DNA of 64,000 bases from Maratus speciosus (Eukaryota > Arthropoda > Arachnida > Araneae > Salticidae): assembly GCA_963932465.1 (NCBI GenBank), contig OZ010791.1, forward strand, positions 325,209,283 through 325,273,282, given 5' to 3'. A program made the position numbers and the translations under genes. The first letter of the stretch is position 1. Every line of letters begins with the position of its first letter. Shown here piece by piece: positions 33,340 to 45,319 of the stretch. The notes below the pieces were generated by a model. The model did not search any database, was not told the DNA's origin, and saw only the letters and a list, made by a program, of their open reading frames with translations.

Positions 33340-35580
33340 CAAAAATTGTGTGTGTGCATGTAAATTTTATCTTCAGAACGGCTCTAACGATTTTAATTAA
33401 ATTTTGCACTCTACCGTTTCCGGGCACGCAAAGTCCATTGGGATGGGTTTCGTGTTCGAGAAAATTCGATTAGTGGGTGATTTCGGGTCATAATGGGTCA
33501 GGGTCTGGCTAATTATATCTAAAGAACGGCTCAATCGATTTTGGCCATATTTTGTATCCAACCATTTTTGGGCATGAGAAGACTATTGGGCTAGGTCACG
33601 TGTTCTAGAAATTTCGATTTGTGGGTCATTTTTGGGTCACCGTGGGTCAAGCTAAGTTTATCTAGATAACGGCTCTAACGATTTTGACGAAATTTTGCAC
33701 CCTACTGTTTTCGGGCACAAAAAGACGATTGGCATGGTTCATGTGTTCGAGAAAATTTGATTAGTGGGTCATTTTGGGTCATAATGGGTCAGGGTCAAGC
33801 TAATTATATCTAAAGAACGGCTCAATCGATTTTGACTAAATTTTGTATCTAACCATTTTCGTGCACGAAAAGACCATTAGGATGGGTCACGTGTTCGAGA
33901 AATTTCGATTAGTGGGTCATTTTTGGGTCAGTGTGGGTTTAGCTAATTTTATCTAAAAAACGGCTCTAACGATTTTTACTAAACTCTATATTCTACATTT
34001 CTGGATTACGAGAAGACCATTAGGCTAAGTCACATGTTCAAGAAAATTCGATTAGTGGGTCATTTTTGGGTCACCGTGGGTCAATCTATCTAGATAACGC
34101 CTGTAACGATTTTGACGAAATTTTGGACCCTACTGTTTTCGGGCACTAAAAGATCATTGGGATGGGTCTCGTGTTCAAGAAAATTCGATTAGTGGGTCAT
34201 TTTGGGTCATAATGAGTCAGGGTCAAGCTAATTATATCTAAAGCACGGCTCAATCGATTTTGACTAAATTTTGTATCTAACCATTTTCCGGCTCGCAAAG
34301 ACCATTGAGATTGGTCATGTGTTTGAGAGAATTCGATTAGTGGGTCATTTTTGGGTCACCGTGGGTCCAGCTAAGTTTATCTAGATAACGGCTCTACTAT
34401 TTTGACGAAATTCTGTAAGCTATTGTTTTCGGGCACAAAAATACCATTGGGATGGGTCACGTGTTTGAGAAAATTCGATTAGTGGGACATTATGAGTCAG
34501 GGTCAAGCTAATTACATCTAAAAACGGCTAAAGACTTTTTCACATTTTTTTTTTTTAATATACGGCCGTTTCTGGTTATGAGATGACGTTTGGGCTAAGT
34601 CACATGTTCGAGAAAAATCAATTAGTGGGTCATTTTGGATCACAATGGGCCAGAGTCAAGCTAATTGAATCTAAAAACATGCTCAAAACATTTTGAACAA
34701 ATTTTATATTATACGATTTCTGGGCATGAGAAGAGAATTGGGGTAAGTCCCATGTTCGAGAAAATTCGATTAGTGGGTCATTTTGGGTCACAATGGGTCA
34801 GGGTCCAGCTAATTTTATCTAAAAAACGGCTTTAACGATTTTGACTAAATTTTGTATTCTATCATTTTCGGGTTCTAGAAGACCATTGGGCTAGGTCGCA
34901 TGTTCAAGGAAATTCGATTAGTGGGTCATTTTGGCTCACAATTGGTCAGGGTCAAGCTAATTGTATTTAAAAAGCGCTTCAAAACATTTTGAAAACATTT
35001 TGTATAATACCGTTTCCGAGCATGATAAGACCATTAGGCAGGGTCGCAGGTACGAGAAAATTCAATGAATGTGTCATTTGGGGTCCTAATGGAGAAGGAT
35101 CAAGCTAAATTTATCTAAAAAACGGCTCAAAAGATTTTGACAAAACTGTGTACTACACCGTTTCTGGACAATATAAAACCAGTGGGCTGGGTCGCATGTT
35201 AAGAAAATTCTATTAGTGGGTCATTTTGGTGATAATGGGTCGGGGTCAATCTAACGGCATCCATCTCAAAAATGTTCAAACAATTTTGACAATTTTTTTT
35301 GTTATACTGTTTCACAGAACAAAAATATCATTGAAATAGCTCACACTTTCGATAACTTTTGGTTAGTGGTTTTTTTAATCAACGTGGTTCAAGCTTATTT
35401 TATCTAGAATATGACTAACGATTTTCACAAAATCTTGTATTCCATCGTTTTCAGGCTCGAGAAGAGCATTGTATTAGATCGCATGTTCGAAAAAATTCGA
35501 TTAGTGCGTCATTTTGGGTCGCTATGTCTCAGGGTCAAGCCAATTGTATCTAAAACAGCAAGAATGATTTAGCGGGAATA
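33340..35580. repeat. satellite-like array, unit about 145 bp, about 15 units
   Basis: Unit starts (AACGGCTC-like) occur near 33377, 33525, 33669, 33817, 33959, 34097, 34244, 34387, 34524, 34678, 34825, 34970, 35120, 35265, 35410 and 35553. Each has ACGATTTTGAC.AAATTTTG, a TTTTCGGGCAC..AAAGACCAT core, GTGTTCGAGAAAATTCGATT and AGTGGGTCATTTTGGGTCA. In the left half two unit types alternate (CGGCTCTAACG and CGGCTCAATCG), giving a higher-order dimer near 290 bp. Units to the right are more diverged. The array runs into a hairpin GACCGAGCTTAGCTCGGTC at 35613. Confidence 0.9.
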
Positions 35581-36200
35581 ATATATCGAGATAAACACAA
35601 AGCTCATTTTGACCGAGCTTAGCTCGGTCATTCCTGCTAGTACTTAGCTAATACATTATGCACATTATATTTTGATTGCATTCGCGCATGGGCAGAGAAA
35701 CATTTTTTAGTAAACCTGCTCATTTTTTATCCAATTTTTATTATTTCTTAATTACGATTGCAATGTATTGTGTACAATATTGCTTGTCATTTTTTCTGAA
35801 AAGAATTTTTTTTTTATATTAAGAACTCTGCAAATTATAAGCAAAAAACTTGGCGAAATTTGGGACTGTTTTTATAAAAACCTTAATTTCTCTGCGAGTA
35901 TACATGCTATACTCATAAAAACAAACACAGTATATTACAATAAGCCACTTATTAATAATCTAGTGTTTGAACGTTTTTGCTACATTAGTTTTTACAGGGT
36001 TATCCAAAAATATTCGTTCTTTTTAAATTTGTTGACGGTCCCCTATGGGGTTTCAGGAAAAAATCTTAGCGGAAATACATGACCTATACTATACTGTTTA
36101 CACACTTGTAGTTTAAGGTTAATTCTTCGTGTATTCTTCTAGATATTTAACAAAACGTCTAAAATCGCAAGTGACCGGCCACCTTTGGCCATATACTGTA

Positions 36201-36739
36201 TTAGAGGACGTGGGTTTCAATTCAAAACCTTATTAACCAAAATAAACAAAATCGTGTTTTCTGTATGAATATTATCTACTAGTAAACCTTCACCAAAAAA
36301 AAACTATAATCTACAAAAAAAAAAAAAAAAAACTATAATCTACAAAAAAAAACTAGTTTTATCCTATGTTTCTGATATTGTAAAATCCTCGTTTACAATG
36401 AAAACCAATGGACTCAGTGAAACGTTTTTCGCGATTTCCCAAAATTTTATTTTCTGGATGTTGCGAGTTTTGAAACTCATACCCACGTATAAAAACTTTT
36501 GTTAAAAATTATACATAAACCCTTTTTAATTTTTAGTATATTTAAAATTGAAATTCACTGAAAACAAAATTCTTGAAATTATTCCACGGATGCTCTCTTA
36601 GGAATGCGAACAATGCCAATAAATACTAATAATATATACTATATAATATATGTTGATTTAAATATGAAAATGTATATGAAGATTTTATAAGTTAAAAAAA
36701 TATGTTATTGAGGATTTTATACTTCAAAAAAGATAAATT
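36201..36739. other. AT-rich spacer
   Basis: Contains a local direct repeat of AACTATAATCTACAAAAAAA at about 36302-36352. Nothing else is recognised. Confidence 0.6.
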
Positions 36740-37130
36740 AAGGCAACTGATCAAAAAATGATAAATTTATTTTTTAAATAACATAAATGGAAATGTCATT
36801 GTTACACAAGGAAAAAAAATGTTTAAATGCATCCAGTAAAAGAATATCAGAGCAATAAAGTTAAATATAAAATAATTTCAGAAATATGACAGGGAGATTT
36901 AAAGAGTGATGCATTTTCTAATTCTGTTCGTTTCTTTTGTTATACATTACACTTACGTCGTAAATCTTATGAACTTCCGTCTTGTTGATCTTAAAGTAAA
37001 CTGAAATAGATTTAAAAATTGGATTTGTGCCTAGTCGTTTGACAGTAAGCAGTTTATTACTATTAAAAGTGGAAATTGAAATATGAAGAATAATTTATCA
37101 CGAATAAAAGAAAATATAATAAAAAATATA
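36740..37130 (+). repeat. module M copy e
   Basis: Landmarks: AAATGTCATTGTTA, GCATCCAGTAAAAGAATATC, AATATGACAGGGAGAT, TTTTCTAATTCTGTTCGTTT, CATTACACTTACGTCGTAAA, GAACTTCCGTCTTGTTGATC, AATAGATTTAAAAATTGGAT, GTGCCTAGTCGTTTGACAGT and GTGGAAATTGAAAT. Confidence 0.8.
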
Positions 37131-37416
37131 AGTAATGTACTAAGAGGAGAAATTAATGAACTTATAGATAATATCTTCTTTATTAATTTAAAAATAAATA
37201 ATATCATAAATTATTAATTTATATACAATAATTATTTAATTATGTGTATATAATTATACATATTATAAAGAAGATTTACAAGGTCACATTAGTACTTATC
37301 TGTTTGGACAATGGAAAAACAAAATTTAAGCTTGGAAGAGGAGTTTGACAAAGATATATCATTTCACTTAAGATTTTTACTGCTATATTAGAAAATATTT
37401 TCAAACAACTGGTTAA

Positions 37417-38146
37417 GGGGTCTAAGGACTCTTAAAATTGGAAAAAGGAAAAAAAAGCACCATTTTCAACTTTTAATATCTTAAAATGTGTATGATTTAA
37501 AAACACAATTTTAATTTGGATAAAATATATAAGTAGGTTCTTTCATTTTAAGTGTTTGTAAAATTTCCATATGCAGAATTAGTTTTTATAGGGGGCTCCA
37601 AAGTGTCAGACATTTGATTTGTCGAGCAGAAAATTGGTATGACAGCTTAAGCGCAGGTTTACAAAATACATTTTACTACTAGAATCAATATTTTGTGCCT
37701 AATTATACCTCAGATTATAATAATTACCCCGAACCTTAAAAAAATTGTATTTAAAATATTTTTATATTTTTAATACACAGTTTTATTTAGCTAATACAAT
37801 TTTTTTTTTAATTTCAACTGTATAATCACAATTTTTTTTTGAACAATAAAAATGAAATTTTAGGTTCAGTTTATACAGACTAACATGAACGCTATATTTT
37901 GAAAATTTCATGAAAATATATTCAGTAGTTTTTGAGATATCGTGCGCGTTATGCCCAAAAATCGTCATTTGAAGAAAAATGACTTCAAAATTTCTGAAAT
38001 GCCGCTTAAGCATTTGCGTGGGTATAATTTTAAAAGCAATATCTTCCACTCTAATGGCAATTTCAAGGAAATCATTATATGAAAGTGTTCAGAAAAGAGA
38101 GGAGTTTAATTTCAAAATTTTGAAGCTTTAATAGTTCTGAGACCCC
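37417..38146. mobile_element. TTAA-flanked non-autonomous element
   Basis: TTAA lies at 37413-37416 and 38147-38150. The ends are GGGGTCTAAGGACTCTTAAA and, complemented, GGGGTCTCAGAACTATTAAA. TTAA target sites fit the Kolobok or piggyBac superfamilies. The 'ttaaggggtc' end favours Kolobok, but without a transposase this is inference. The interior is AT-rich with GAGATATCGTGCGCGTTATG near 37936. Confidence 0.7.
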
Positions 38147-38309
38147 TTAAAAAAAGAAATGGAATAAAAGAGATTATAACAACACCTAAGTCATCTCTTT
38201 TTTGCTTGCAACATTTTAATTTTCAATGACAGCTCAGAGTAATGGGGAGATATGTTAAGAGATTTGGTAGATGTTTGCATTAAAGTGGGATTACAAATAA
38301 ATTTGGTGA

Positions 38310-38833
38310 TGTTCAGTTTATTTACAGCAAAAAAAGTATGCACTCTCCAACATCACTGCGATTGAGGAAGTGCAGAACTACGTGTACTTTGGACAAGAAA
38401 TAACATCGGACAAAGCATTATGAATGAAATAAATAGATGAACAAGAAGTAGACGGGGTGCTTTTGGTTTAACATATGATAAATATCAGCCTGTTTTCTTG
38501 AAAAATTAATTGTTTATTCAATGTTTTTCCGTGCACTAACTTATGGAGGAGAAAAATGGTGGCTAAAAAAACGGATCTTACAAAAGTTACAAATAACACA
38601 GCACTGTAAAAAAAAAAAATGATTCTACTGGCAATCGAGACGCCAGCACTATTTCCGTATTTTAACGGAAATGTCCCCCCATAAATTCCAGAAATCCGTA
38701 TGTTTACGGAAATTTTCCCCCATAAATTACAGAAATTTCTCCGTTTTTCTGGAATTTATGGAGGAAATTTCCCTTAAAATACGAAATAGTACTGGCGTCT
38801 CGTTTACCAGTAGAATCTCTGTTTTTTAGTCCG

Positions 38834-38865
<32 letters not shown>

Positions 38866-39005
38866 GCGAGGGAAGTACGGGAAGATGTCAGAAGAGACAT
38901 AAAAATATAAATTCGATAAGAATTAAAGTGAAAATTTTAGACATGATCGCGAGAATTAAAGGGATAAATTAGAAATTGAGCTGTGCACATTGTAAGAAAA
39001 CGAAA
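38310..39005 (+). pseudogene. LINE reverse transcriptase C-terminal relic
   Basis: Frame fragments read NITAIEEVQNYVYFGQEITS, DK, then (after a frame change) SIMNEINR and RRGAFG, then LTYGGE.W. and LQKLQITQ. These match the 'EYVYLGQEITSDKSIMNEINRR..GWGAFG ... LTYG.ETW.LTKR.LQKLQ..QR' stretch near the C-terminus of many arthropod non-LTR retrotransposon polymerases. Downstream of an inserted MITE (38602-38867), a weak continuation includes KILDMIARIKG. Stops, frameshifts and the insertion show it is dead and old. Confidence 0.75.
38602..38867. mobile_element. palindromic MITE inserted in the LINE relic
   Basis: The ends are CACTGTAAAAAAAAAAAA and, complemented, CGCTGTAAAAAAA. Paired arms include GATTCTACTGG, GAGACGCCAG.ACTATTTCGT and GGAAATTTCC-type stretches, folding around about 38738. 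A 37-bp poly-T is present at about 38834-38862. No clear target duplication was found. Confidence 0.75.
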
Positions 39006-39644
39006 TAATATAGAAGAGCTCAACTACCCCCAATTACCCTACTGTGGTAATCCAAAGATACAAAAAAACCATGAATAAAATATTTCGTAATATGGAGTGA
39101 AGGCATCCGGTACTCAATATCTTTCACTAGCGTGTCCCTGATTGCCATTCCAGAAAATCGGACTAATGAACTGAAAATTTTTTTTTTCGATTGTAACGAG
39201 CATTTTCTTGTAATAATTTAAAATCCAATCGTATGTAAATATTATTAATGAGCAGTGAGTTACCTGAATGCTGTTTTTCCAGATATGAATTGAAAGTAAT
39301 ATTCCAAATATAATCCATTTCTTTTAAATATTTAATTATTTTTAACATTTAGTTTGAATTCTAATTTATAATTACAGATCTCGCGTTTTTTAAACACACA
39401 AATAATAAGTATATTATTCATTAACGAACAAAGTTTTTTCGTCAAAGAAAAAAGAAGATGGACTAATTCTACGGCCTGTATGTTACAAATGAAAACACCA
39501 TACAGTGGGACGTTTTGAGGATCTAGGTGAACAAAATTATTTCGTTGAATTAGTTTTTGCTGTTTGTTTGAATGCATCACTAATAATATACTCAATAGAG
39601 ATAAATATTTGGTTATTTAACAATAATGTCTTAAAATAAAAATA
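39006..39644. other. AT-rich spacer
   Basis: Short minus-strand frames (39348-39163 and 39595-39332) have no recognisable motif. Confidence 0.4.
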
Positions 39645-40094
39645 CAGGGTGCAACTAATGTCCGTTCCACCCTCTTAACTGTCGAACGACTGCATCTATA
39701 TTCATAAACTTGGTGTCTACGTATGGTAAAGAGGCTTTGCACTACTAGATAAGACCGCTTACATCACCACCTGTTGCAAAATGGCGGCAATAGCGTTCCT
39801 ATCGCGAAAAGGTTCGAAATATGGGATAAAAGTGAATGACAAATTTGTAGAGCATTATCGATTTCGTTCGACAGGACACCTTGTGAACATGAATGCTAAA
39901 TGAATCTCGTTCTGAGCATTAATCTCGTTTTCGTGATAGGAATAATAACTCAGCAATTCTGGAACAGGTGACGCTGGAAGCGGTGTCATCTGGTAGAGCA
40001 TAGCCACTTTACTATACCTAGACATCACTTATATGAGTATAGCTAAAATCGTTCGACAACTAAGAGCGTTCGATGTACTTTAGTGCGCACCCTG
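39645..40094. mobile_element. mariner-like MITE, CAGGGTGC ends
   Basis: TA lies at 39643-39644 and 40095-40096. The ends are CAGGGTGCAACTAATGTCC and, complemented, CAGGGTGCGCACTAAAGTAC. The middle (GACAAATTTGTAGAGCATTA through CACCTTGTGAACAT) is homologous to 63730-63790. No coding remains. Confidence 0.8.
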
Positions 40095-40429
40095 TATAAT
40101 GCATTACAAATAATGCGTTAAACATACTTATTTTACAATTAAGTAAAAAACAATTTAATGTACACATGTAAGTTAACATTAATTTCTAAATTGTATTTTT
40201 GTCTACTGGGAATTTCTCGAGAAATTTGTGTATTCATACTGAAAAATAAAATTTTTAAAATAAAATCATATAAAAAAAAATTAATGTTTTGTGATACCCT
40301 GGAAAACATATAAATGCTGCCAAAATTATTTTCGGCTGAAAAAATGCTGTTGTGTGATTAAATAAACTATATAAATTATATTCATTTATTATTATTTGAA
40401 TTATATCATATTATTTGAAATAAAATTTC

Positions 40430-40990
40430 AGAACATAGACGGTAATGTATTCGAATATTTTATGTGTCCCTGTAAAAGAAATACAGCTGCTATGCACTTT
40501 GTTTTCAATTTTAAAAATACTATTTTGTATCTCAATAGCATATAGTAATTGTGTTGAAATTTAGTTAAAATGTCTGCTTTTTAGCAACAATCTTGCCGCA
40601 ATATTTTGTGTGGCGACTATAAGAAATGCATGATTTCAACGTTCGTCAAATTAAAATTTAAAAGAATTGTCATTGGAAAAACACATGTAGGCAATGTTTC
40701 AGCTCAATCAGATAATTGAAAGTGGTTTAAAATTGCCTTGCAAGATTTGAACTAAACTTTCATGTGGCCCTGTAAAAAAGCGTAGCTTCTACGTTCCATA
40801 AATACTAATAATATCGCATTGTCATCAGTATTACATATCCTGAGCAAAGTTTCAGCTCAATCAGATTATTGAAATTGCTTTAAAATTAACTTGCAAGTTT
40901 TAATCTAAATTTTTGTGAAGCCCTGTTGAAAGAGTATTCTAAACAAAATTCTGCGTTCGTTAAAATATAATAATATTGTATTATTATGTT
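40430..40990 (-). repeat. CCCTGT (ACAGGG) tandem-unit module, inverted copy
   Basis: Three units carry TGTCCCTGTAAAAG (40466), GGCCCTGTAAAAAAG (40762) and GCCCTGTTGAAAGAG (40920), each preceded by a segment like TTTCAGCTCAATCAGAT.ATT. On the minus strand this resembles the ACAGGG...CAAAAG units at 50.3-52.1 and 60.6-61.1 kb. Confidence 0.6.
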
Positions 40991-42366
40991 TCGTGAAAAA
41001 AACTTACTGATCTGCAGCTATCTGCAGGAGTTGTTTGATTTTTCTTTCTTAGATGGTAGAATACACGTCTAGTCTTTGAATGGTCGTAAGATCATGTAAG
41101 TCAAAGAAAAGATAACGTAAGTCAAATTTAAGTTGGTTTACGATGTCGTGTGCTAGTTTGATTGTGGCTGGTTGCGCATCATGAAAATTATTCCTAATTC
41201 AGGTGTGTAAACAGTGTCTGATTTTCCAACTTCTTATATTTATTTATTAAAGGAATTTTAAAAAGGTATTTTTTTAATGATACTTTTAAAACTAATAAAT
41301 ATGAAACGAAAATATATAAAAGTAATTTTCCTCATAATAATACTTTTGCACTTCATATTAGGTCGAACAATTATAAATGCGGGTGGATTTTTAAGTTCAT
41401 TAATTGAATTGAAGTTTGTCTAATTTCTCCAATATAACTCTCTGTAATCTGCTCCAGAACTACACGAGGAGGAACATGGAAGAGACCTAGTGAGATCCAA
41501 GCGTTGCTACAAGGAAGATATTTTTGGTTCCCGAGGACCTTCTGATGCCTTTCTTGAATCCTTCGAGAAGCCTGGGGTTGATGGTCTTTGATTGTCAGTG
41601 TTCCGGAGAATTACCTGAAACATTAATTGTGCTATATGTGCTGTGATTTACACTGTTGACAAATTCTATTGGGAATACATTATGCCAGACATATATATAG
41701 TGTACTTAATATTGAAACTATGCAAATGGTATGTATAAATTATGGTAATGGCATGTAGGTAACTATATTAATAGAACAAAGTTCAAAATGTTAACATTAA
41801 CGAATAATGCAAATATGTTAGAAATAGAAGATATGTCACCAAATTACGTGAGTGAGTTCTACTCAGCTGTATGTACATATATGTATATGTATATATATTT
41901 AATATGAAAAATATATTTTTTTATGATTCATGTCTAACATTTAGAAACGATTTCTCTAAATATTTCTCTAAATCAGATTTCTCTGAATCATATATTATTC
42001 TAATCACGCAATTTTGCAATAAAGAAAGATTTCCAATATTTTCTAAAAAGTACTTATAGAAATATTCGTGTAGAATTTATACATTTATGAATTCTGCAGA
42101 ATCTTAATTGATATACGACTGCTTGAAGGTTTGTATCTCACTTAATTCCAAGAATTTTGATAAATACTTTTAAAAAATACAACTCAGACTTTAAAATTTT
42201 TTTATGTAAATGGTCAATTTATGAGTCTTCAAAAGTAGAAATATCACTTTGCATGTTATAAATGATAAATGGACAATCGAAATTTAGATTACATGTATAT
42301 ACATACACAAAAAGACTGCGAAACTTAAAAAAAAAAAAAAGATAAATGTCAACATTATTCAATGTA
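40991..42366. other. AT-rich stretch containing one GC-richer ORF island
   Basis: Apart from the island at 41371-41620, which is described separately, I see nothing beyond AT-rich sequence and short TA steps at 41871-41898. Confidence 0.4.
41371..41613 (-). other. candidate exon or gene relic, unrecognised
   Basis: This minus-strand open frame of about 80 codons in a locally GC-richer island reads (in part) TIKDHQPQASRRIQERHQKV, LGNQKYLPCSNAWISLGLFH and VPPRVVLEQITESYIGEIRQ, ending at a stop at 41371. TTTCAG just upstream of the open part (about 41614-41619, read on the minus strand) could be a splice acceptor. I do not recognise the family. It could be an exon of a host gene or part of a decayed mobile element. 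No second copy is present in the window. Confidence 0.3.
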
Positions 42367-43505
42367 TAGTCGTGGGAAAAAAAGTAATCAATTCCAACTA
42401 TCTTTGAAACTATCTATAATAGAAGAAAGTTACTACTAACAAACAATTGGAAATAAAGTCTAATTTTACATGATGTATATAAAATTTGCTTAAGGTGCAA
42501 TCTACAAATCAAAACTAGACAAAACATTGTCTTTATCAATGGCAACACCCAAGTTTAATAATATTTTTTAAACCTTCATTTGAAACTATGACTAGAAACA
42601 AAATTTCAAGTCATTTGGAAGATAGGTTTTTGAATTAAAAATATTCAAAATTTAGATCTTCTAATGTTAAATTATATTTTCATATATTTATTAATATCTC
42701 CTTAAATTATAATCCTATTGTTATAATTTTTGTGTGGTTATAATAATAAAATACAAAACATAATAGGTTTTTAAATTAAAAATATTCAAAATTAAGATCT
42801 TCTAATCTTCAATTATATTTTGATATTTTTACTACTATCTCTTGAAATTATAATCCTAATGTTATAACTTTTTGTGTGGTTATAATACTAAAAATACAAG
42901 AAATAAATACATTGAATTTGTTACTTAAAAAAATATATATAATATGAATTATGAATTACAAAATTAATATTCGAAAAAAATATGAATTTCAACCTTCAAA
43001 TTTTTATAGATTTATATTTATTATTTCCTGCTTTATGGGAATTCTCAATTTCAAATTTTTCTTCCAAGTAGTTTTTGAATTACGATTGAAAAACGTCAAA
43101 ACGTTGGTTTAAGTTATTCAAATGTTGGGCCGTCTATGGTGTGCAGAAAAGCATAATTTGAAAAATATATATTTTACTCACTTTATTGAAACATTTGGGC
43201 TTGGAATAGTCGAAAAATATTAAGCGGGTGAAACGGTCATATTGGAAAGAAATAATGCATTAATAGAAGTGACATAGTCATTCTGTACTATTTCAACAAT
43301 CAAGCACCGAACTTGCATTTGGATACAGCTCCTAAAATGTGTTCATTTTAAACTGATTAATTTCTCAAAAACGAATCGTACGAATTTCATGAAAATTTGG
43401 ATTTAGGCTAATTGAAAAGTGTAGAATTTATTTGTGGTGTCAAACATGGGTATTGCTATAGAAAAAAATGTTGTTCATTTTGATATGTAGCTGTTTTTAT
43501 ATATA

Positions 43506-44888
43506 GTCTGTCTCACAAGTTTAAGCACAAGCATAAAATGTTGATTTTTAGTGAATAATAAAAAGTTAAAGCAAATAGCATTTTTTTATATGTGTATTTC
43601 GCAACTTCATTTAAATAAAAGATATCAAAAGCAGAAAAATTTAAATTACATATTTGTAAAAAATATAATTTAAAATTATTTTAAACAAAACTGTCTCAAA
43701 AGTTTATGCACAATGGCAAAAACAACTACATTTATCATTTTTACAAAACTGTTACATACAAATTATTCTTCCATGATTTCGGATTAGTTGAAATAAATGC
43801 GCGTATATTGAAATTATTAAGTTTTGTAGGTTTTCTGCTGGCAAAGAGTACCATTCTTTCACTATGGCCCCTTTTGAATTCTTCAAGAGAGTCATACTGC
43901 TTTCCATTGCTGCAAACATAACGGGTTAAAATGCCATAGACAATGTCAATCGGGTTTATTTGAGGAATTAATGTTGGCGAGTCAAGAATTAAAAAAAAAA
44001 AAATCCGCGAAAGCCATGGTTATGTAGAATGTAATATGTACATTCAGGCATTAACTTGTTCAAAGATCCATTCAGGGCCCCCCAAAATGTCACCGAATGG
44101 AAGGAAATGTCGGTTCAGCGTCTATTGATATTTTTGGATTCTGTCTTTCGTTTAGAAAATCTAGAGAGGGCAGGCTGTTGAAACCGAATTCCCCCAAACC
44201 ATAACAGGCTTACCGCCTTGCTGCCTGTTGAAAAAACTCATGGGTTCCTTTCGGAGATCATGCCAATACATGTTACACCAATCAGGGCAATCTAAGTTCC
44301 ATTTTTTACCATCACTGAATAAAAAAGTAAGCCACTTGACCCCCGCAGGATATGTGTTTTTCAGCCCAGTTCATTCTTCCATGTTAGTGGTGTAGTTTGA
44401 TATAAGGTTTGCAAGCGCTTTACTTTAGTATGACGTAATCACATTCTTTAATACGTCTATGTACAATATTTTTGGACACTTTTACACCGAGATTATTTTT
44501 AATTTGCTGCATGGCATATTTTATCTAACCAGGAATCGCCGTATTCTCCTCTCCGTCTCAACAAACGTCATACGTGGTCGTCCACATCTTGGTTTCCGGT
44601 TAAAAATATCATTTCTAGAGAGTACGTGATGATATACATACTTTTGATCAATTTAAAATTTTTGAAATTGAAGAAAGTTTTATTTTGTGAATTCAATTTA
44701 AAAACTTTTAAAAACTCACCTTTTGTGAATTCTTTGCCCTTCGGCATTTTTAAAACGAGTGGAAATGATTTTTTCACAGTTATATTTTTATAAAATTGGA
44801 AAATGACATCATACAACCTCATTACATCCGTCCAATCCCATGTTTCTAAAGAAATTTCCATAAATTGATTAAACTTTTGAGACAGTGT
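43506..44888 (-). mobile_element. Tc3-like element nested in the CAGTCGTGG element
   Basis: The left end GTCTGTCTCACAAGTTTAAG mirrors the right end (complemented) CACTGTCTCAAAAGTTTAAT. Length is about 1.38 kb, normal for a full Tc3-like element. A second end-like copy CTGTCTCAAAAGTTTATGCA lies at 43691, about 185 bp inside the left end. This is reminiscent of the paired transposase-binding sites in Tc3 termini. TA is present on the left; the right-hand TA is mutated. Confidence 0.72.
43720..44747 (-). pseudogene. Tc3-like transposase, heavily broken
   Basis: Reading the minus strand from MPKGKEFTKGE (start near 44747), fragments in order are: NVYIITYS (HTH end), a frame change to KPRCGRPRMTFVETERRIRR, then VMVKNGT.IALIGVTCIGMI (the 'DEKK.NLDGPD.' region with the first Asp lost), SERNP.VFSTGSKAVSLLWF (normally a QQGGGSVMVWG block), and LSRFSKRKTESKNI. 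The C-terminal part YVCSNGKQYDSLEEFK has a frame change. Many stops and indels are present. Motif order is that of Tc3-type transposases. The protein would have bound its termini and cut at TA. Confidence 0.72.
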
Positions 44889-45319
44889 TTCTTTCACAAA
44901 AAAAGTAAATCAAATAAAAATTAAATGTAATTTTAATTTTAACCAACCAAAGCTGTTTATTTTATTTGATTTTGATTAAATATCGAGTATTTATTGTAAA
45001 TTGGCTTCATATATTATCTTCTTCAATTAGTTTTAACCATATTTGAAGACTTTTGAGGCGGACTACACATCATTGAAAAGTAGATTTTATTTCCAATCGT
45101 TTGGTACCAGTAACTTTCTTCTACAATAATTTGTTGCACAATTAGTAGGTTGTGTTCACTTTTTTCCCACGGCTGTACAAAATATTTTATTGTTGATTTT
45201 ATGTTATTTTTATTCATGGAAAATTGACAAGCGGTTAGTTTAATTGCTTTCCACACAATATCTGTCATTCGACAATATTACTGAATTTAAAAAACAACAC
45301 AATTACAAAGATACATACA

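Larger units (their letters stand above)
32468..36198. mobile_element. 3.7-kb Tc1-type TIR element carrying a satellite array
   Basis: TA lies at 32466-32467 and 36199-36200. The left end is CACTATATCGCCAAAAGTGA. The right end, complemented, is CAGTATATGGCCAAAGGTGG. Inverted similarity continues for about 550 bp (32468-33022 against about 35640-36198), with shared TTGCGATTTTAGACGTTTTG, ATAGGGGACCGTCAACAAAT and TGCAATCA..ATAT. The 'CACTATAT.GCCAAAAG' start is typical of Tc1-like termini. Inside are a 310-bp palindrome (33015-33324) and a satellite array of about 2.2 kb. No transposase is found, so it depends on a helper in trans. Confidence 0.87.
42367..45175. mobile_element. TA-flanked TIR element, CAGTCGTGG family, with a Tc3-like element inside
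   Basis: TA lies at 42365-42366 and 45176-45177. The left end is TAGTCGTGGGAAAAAAAGTA. The right end, complemented, is CAGCCGTGGGAAAAAAGTGA. Subterminal AAGAAAGTTACT and AATAAAGTCTA are shared with the right side and with the element at 4460-5494. Removing the nested Tc3-like element leaves about 1.4 kb, comparable to that copy. The interior at 42640-42900 contains a local direct duplication (ATTCAAAATT..GATCTTCTAAT). Confidence 0.82.
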
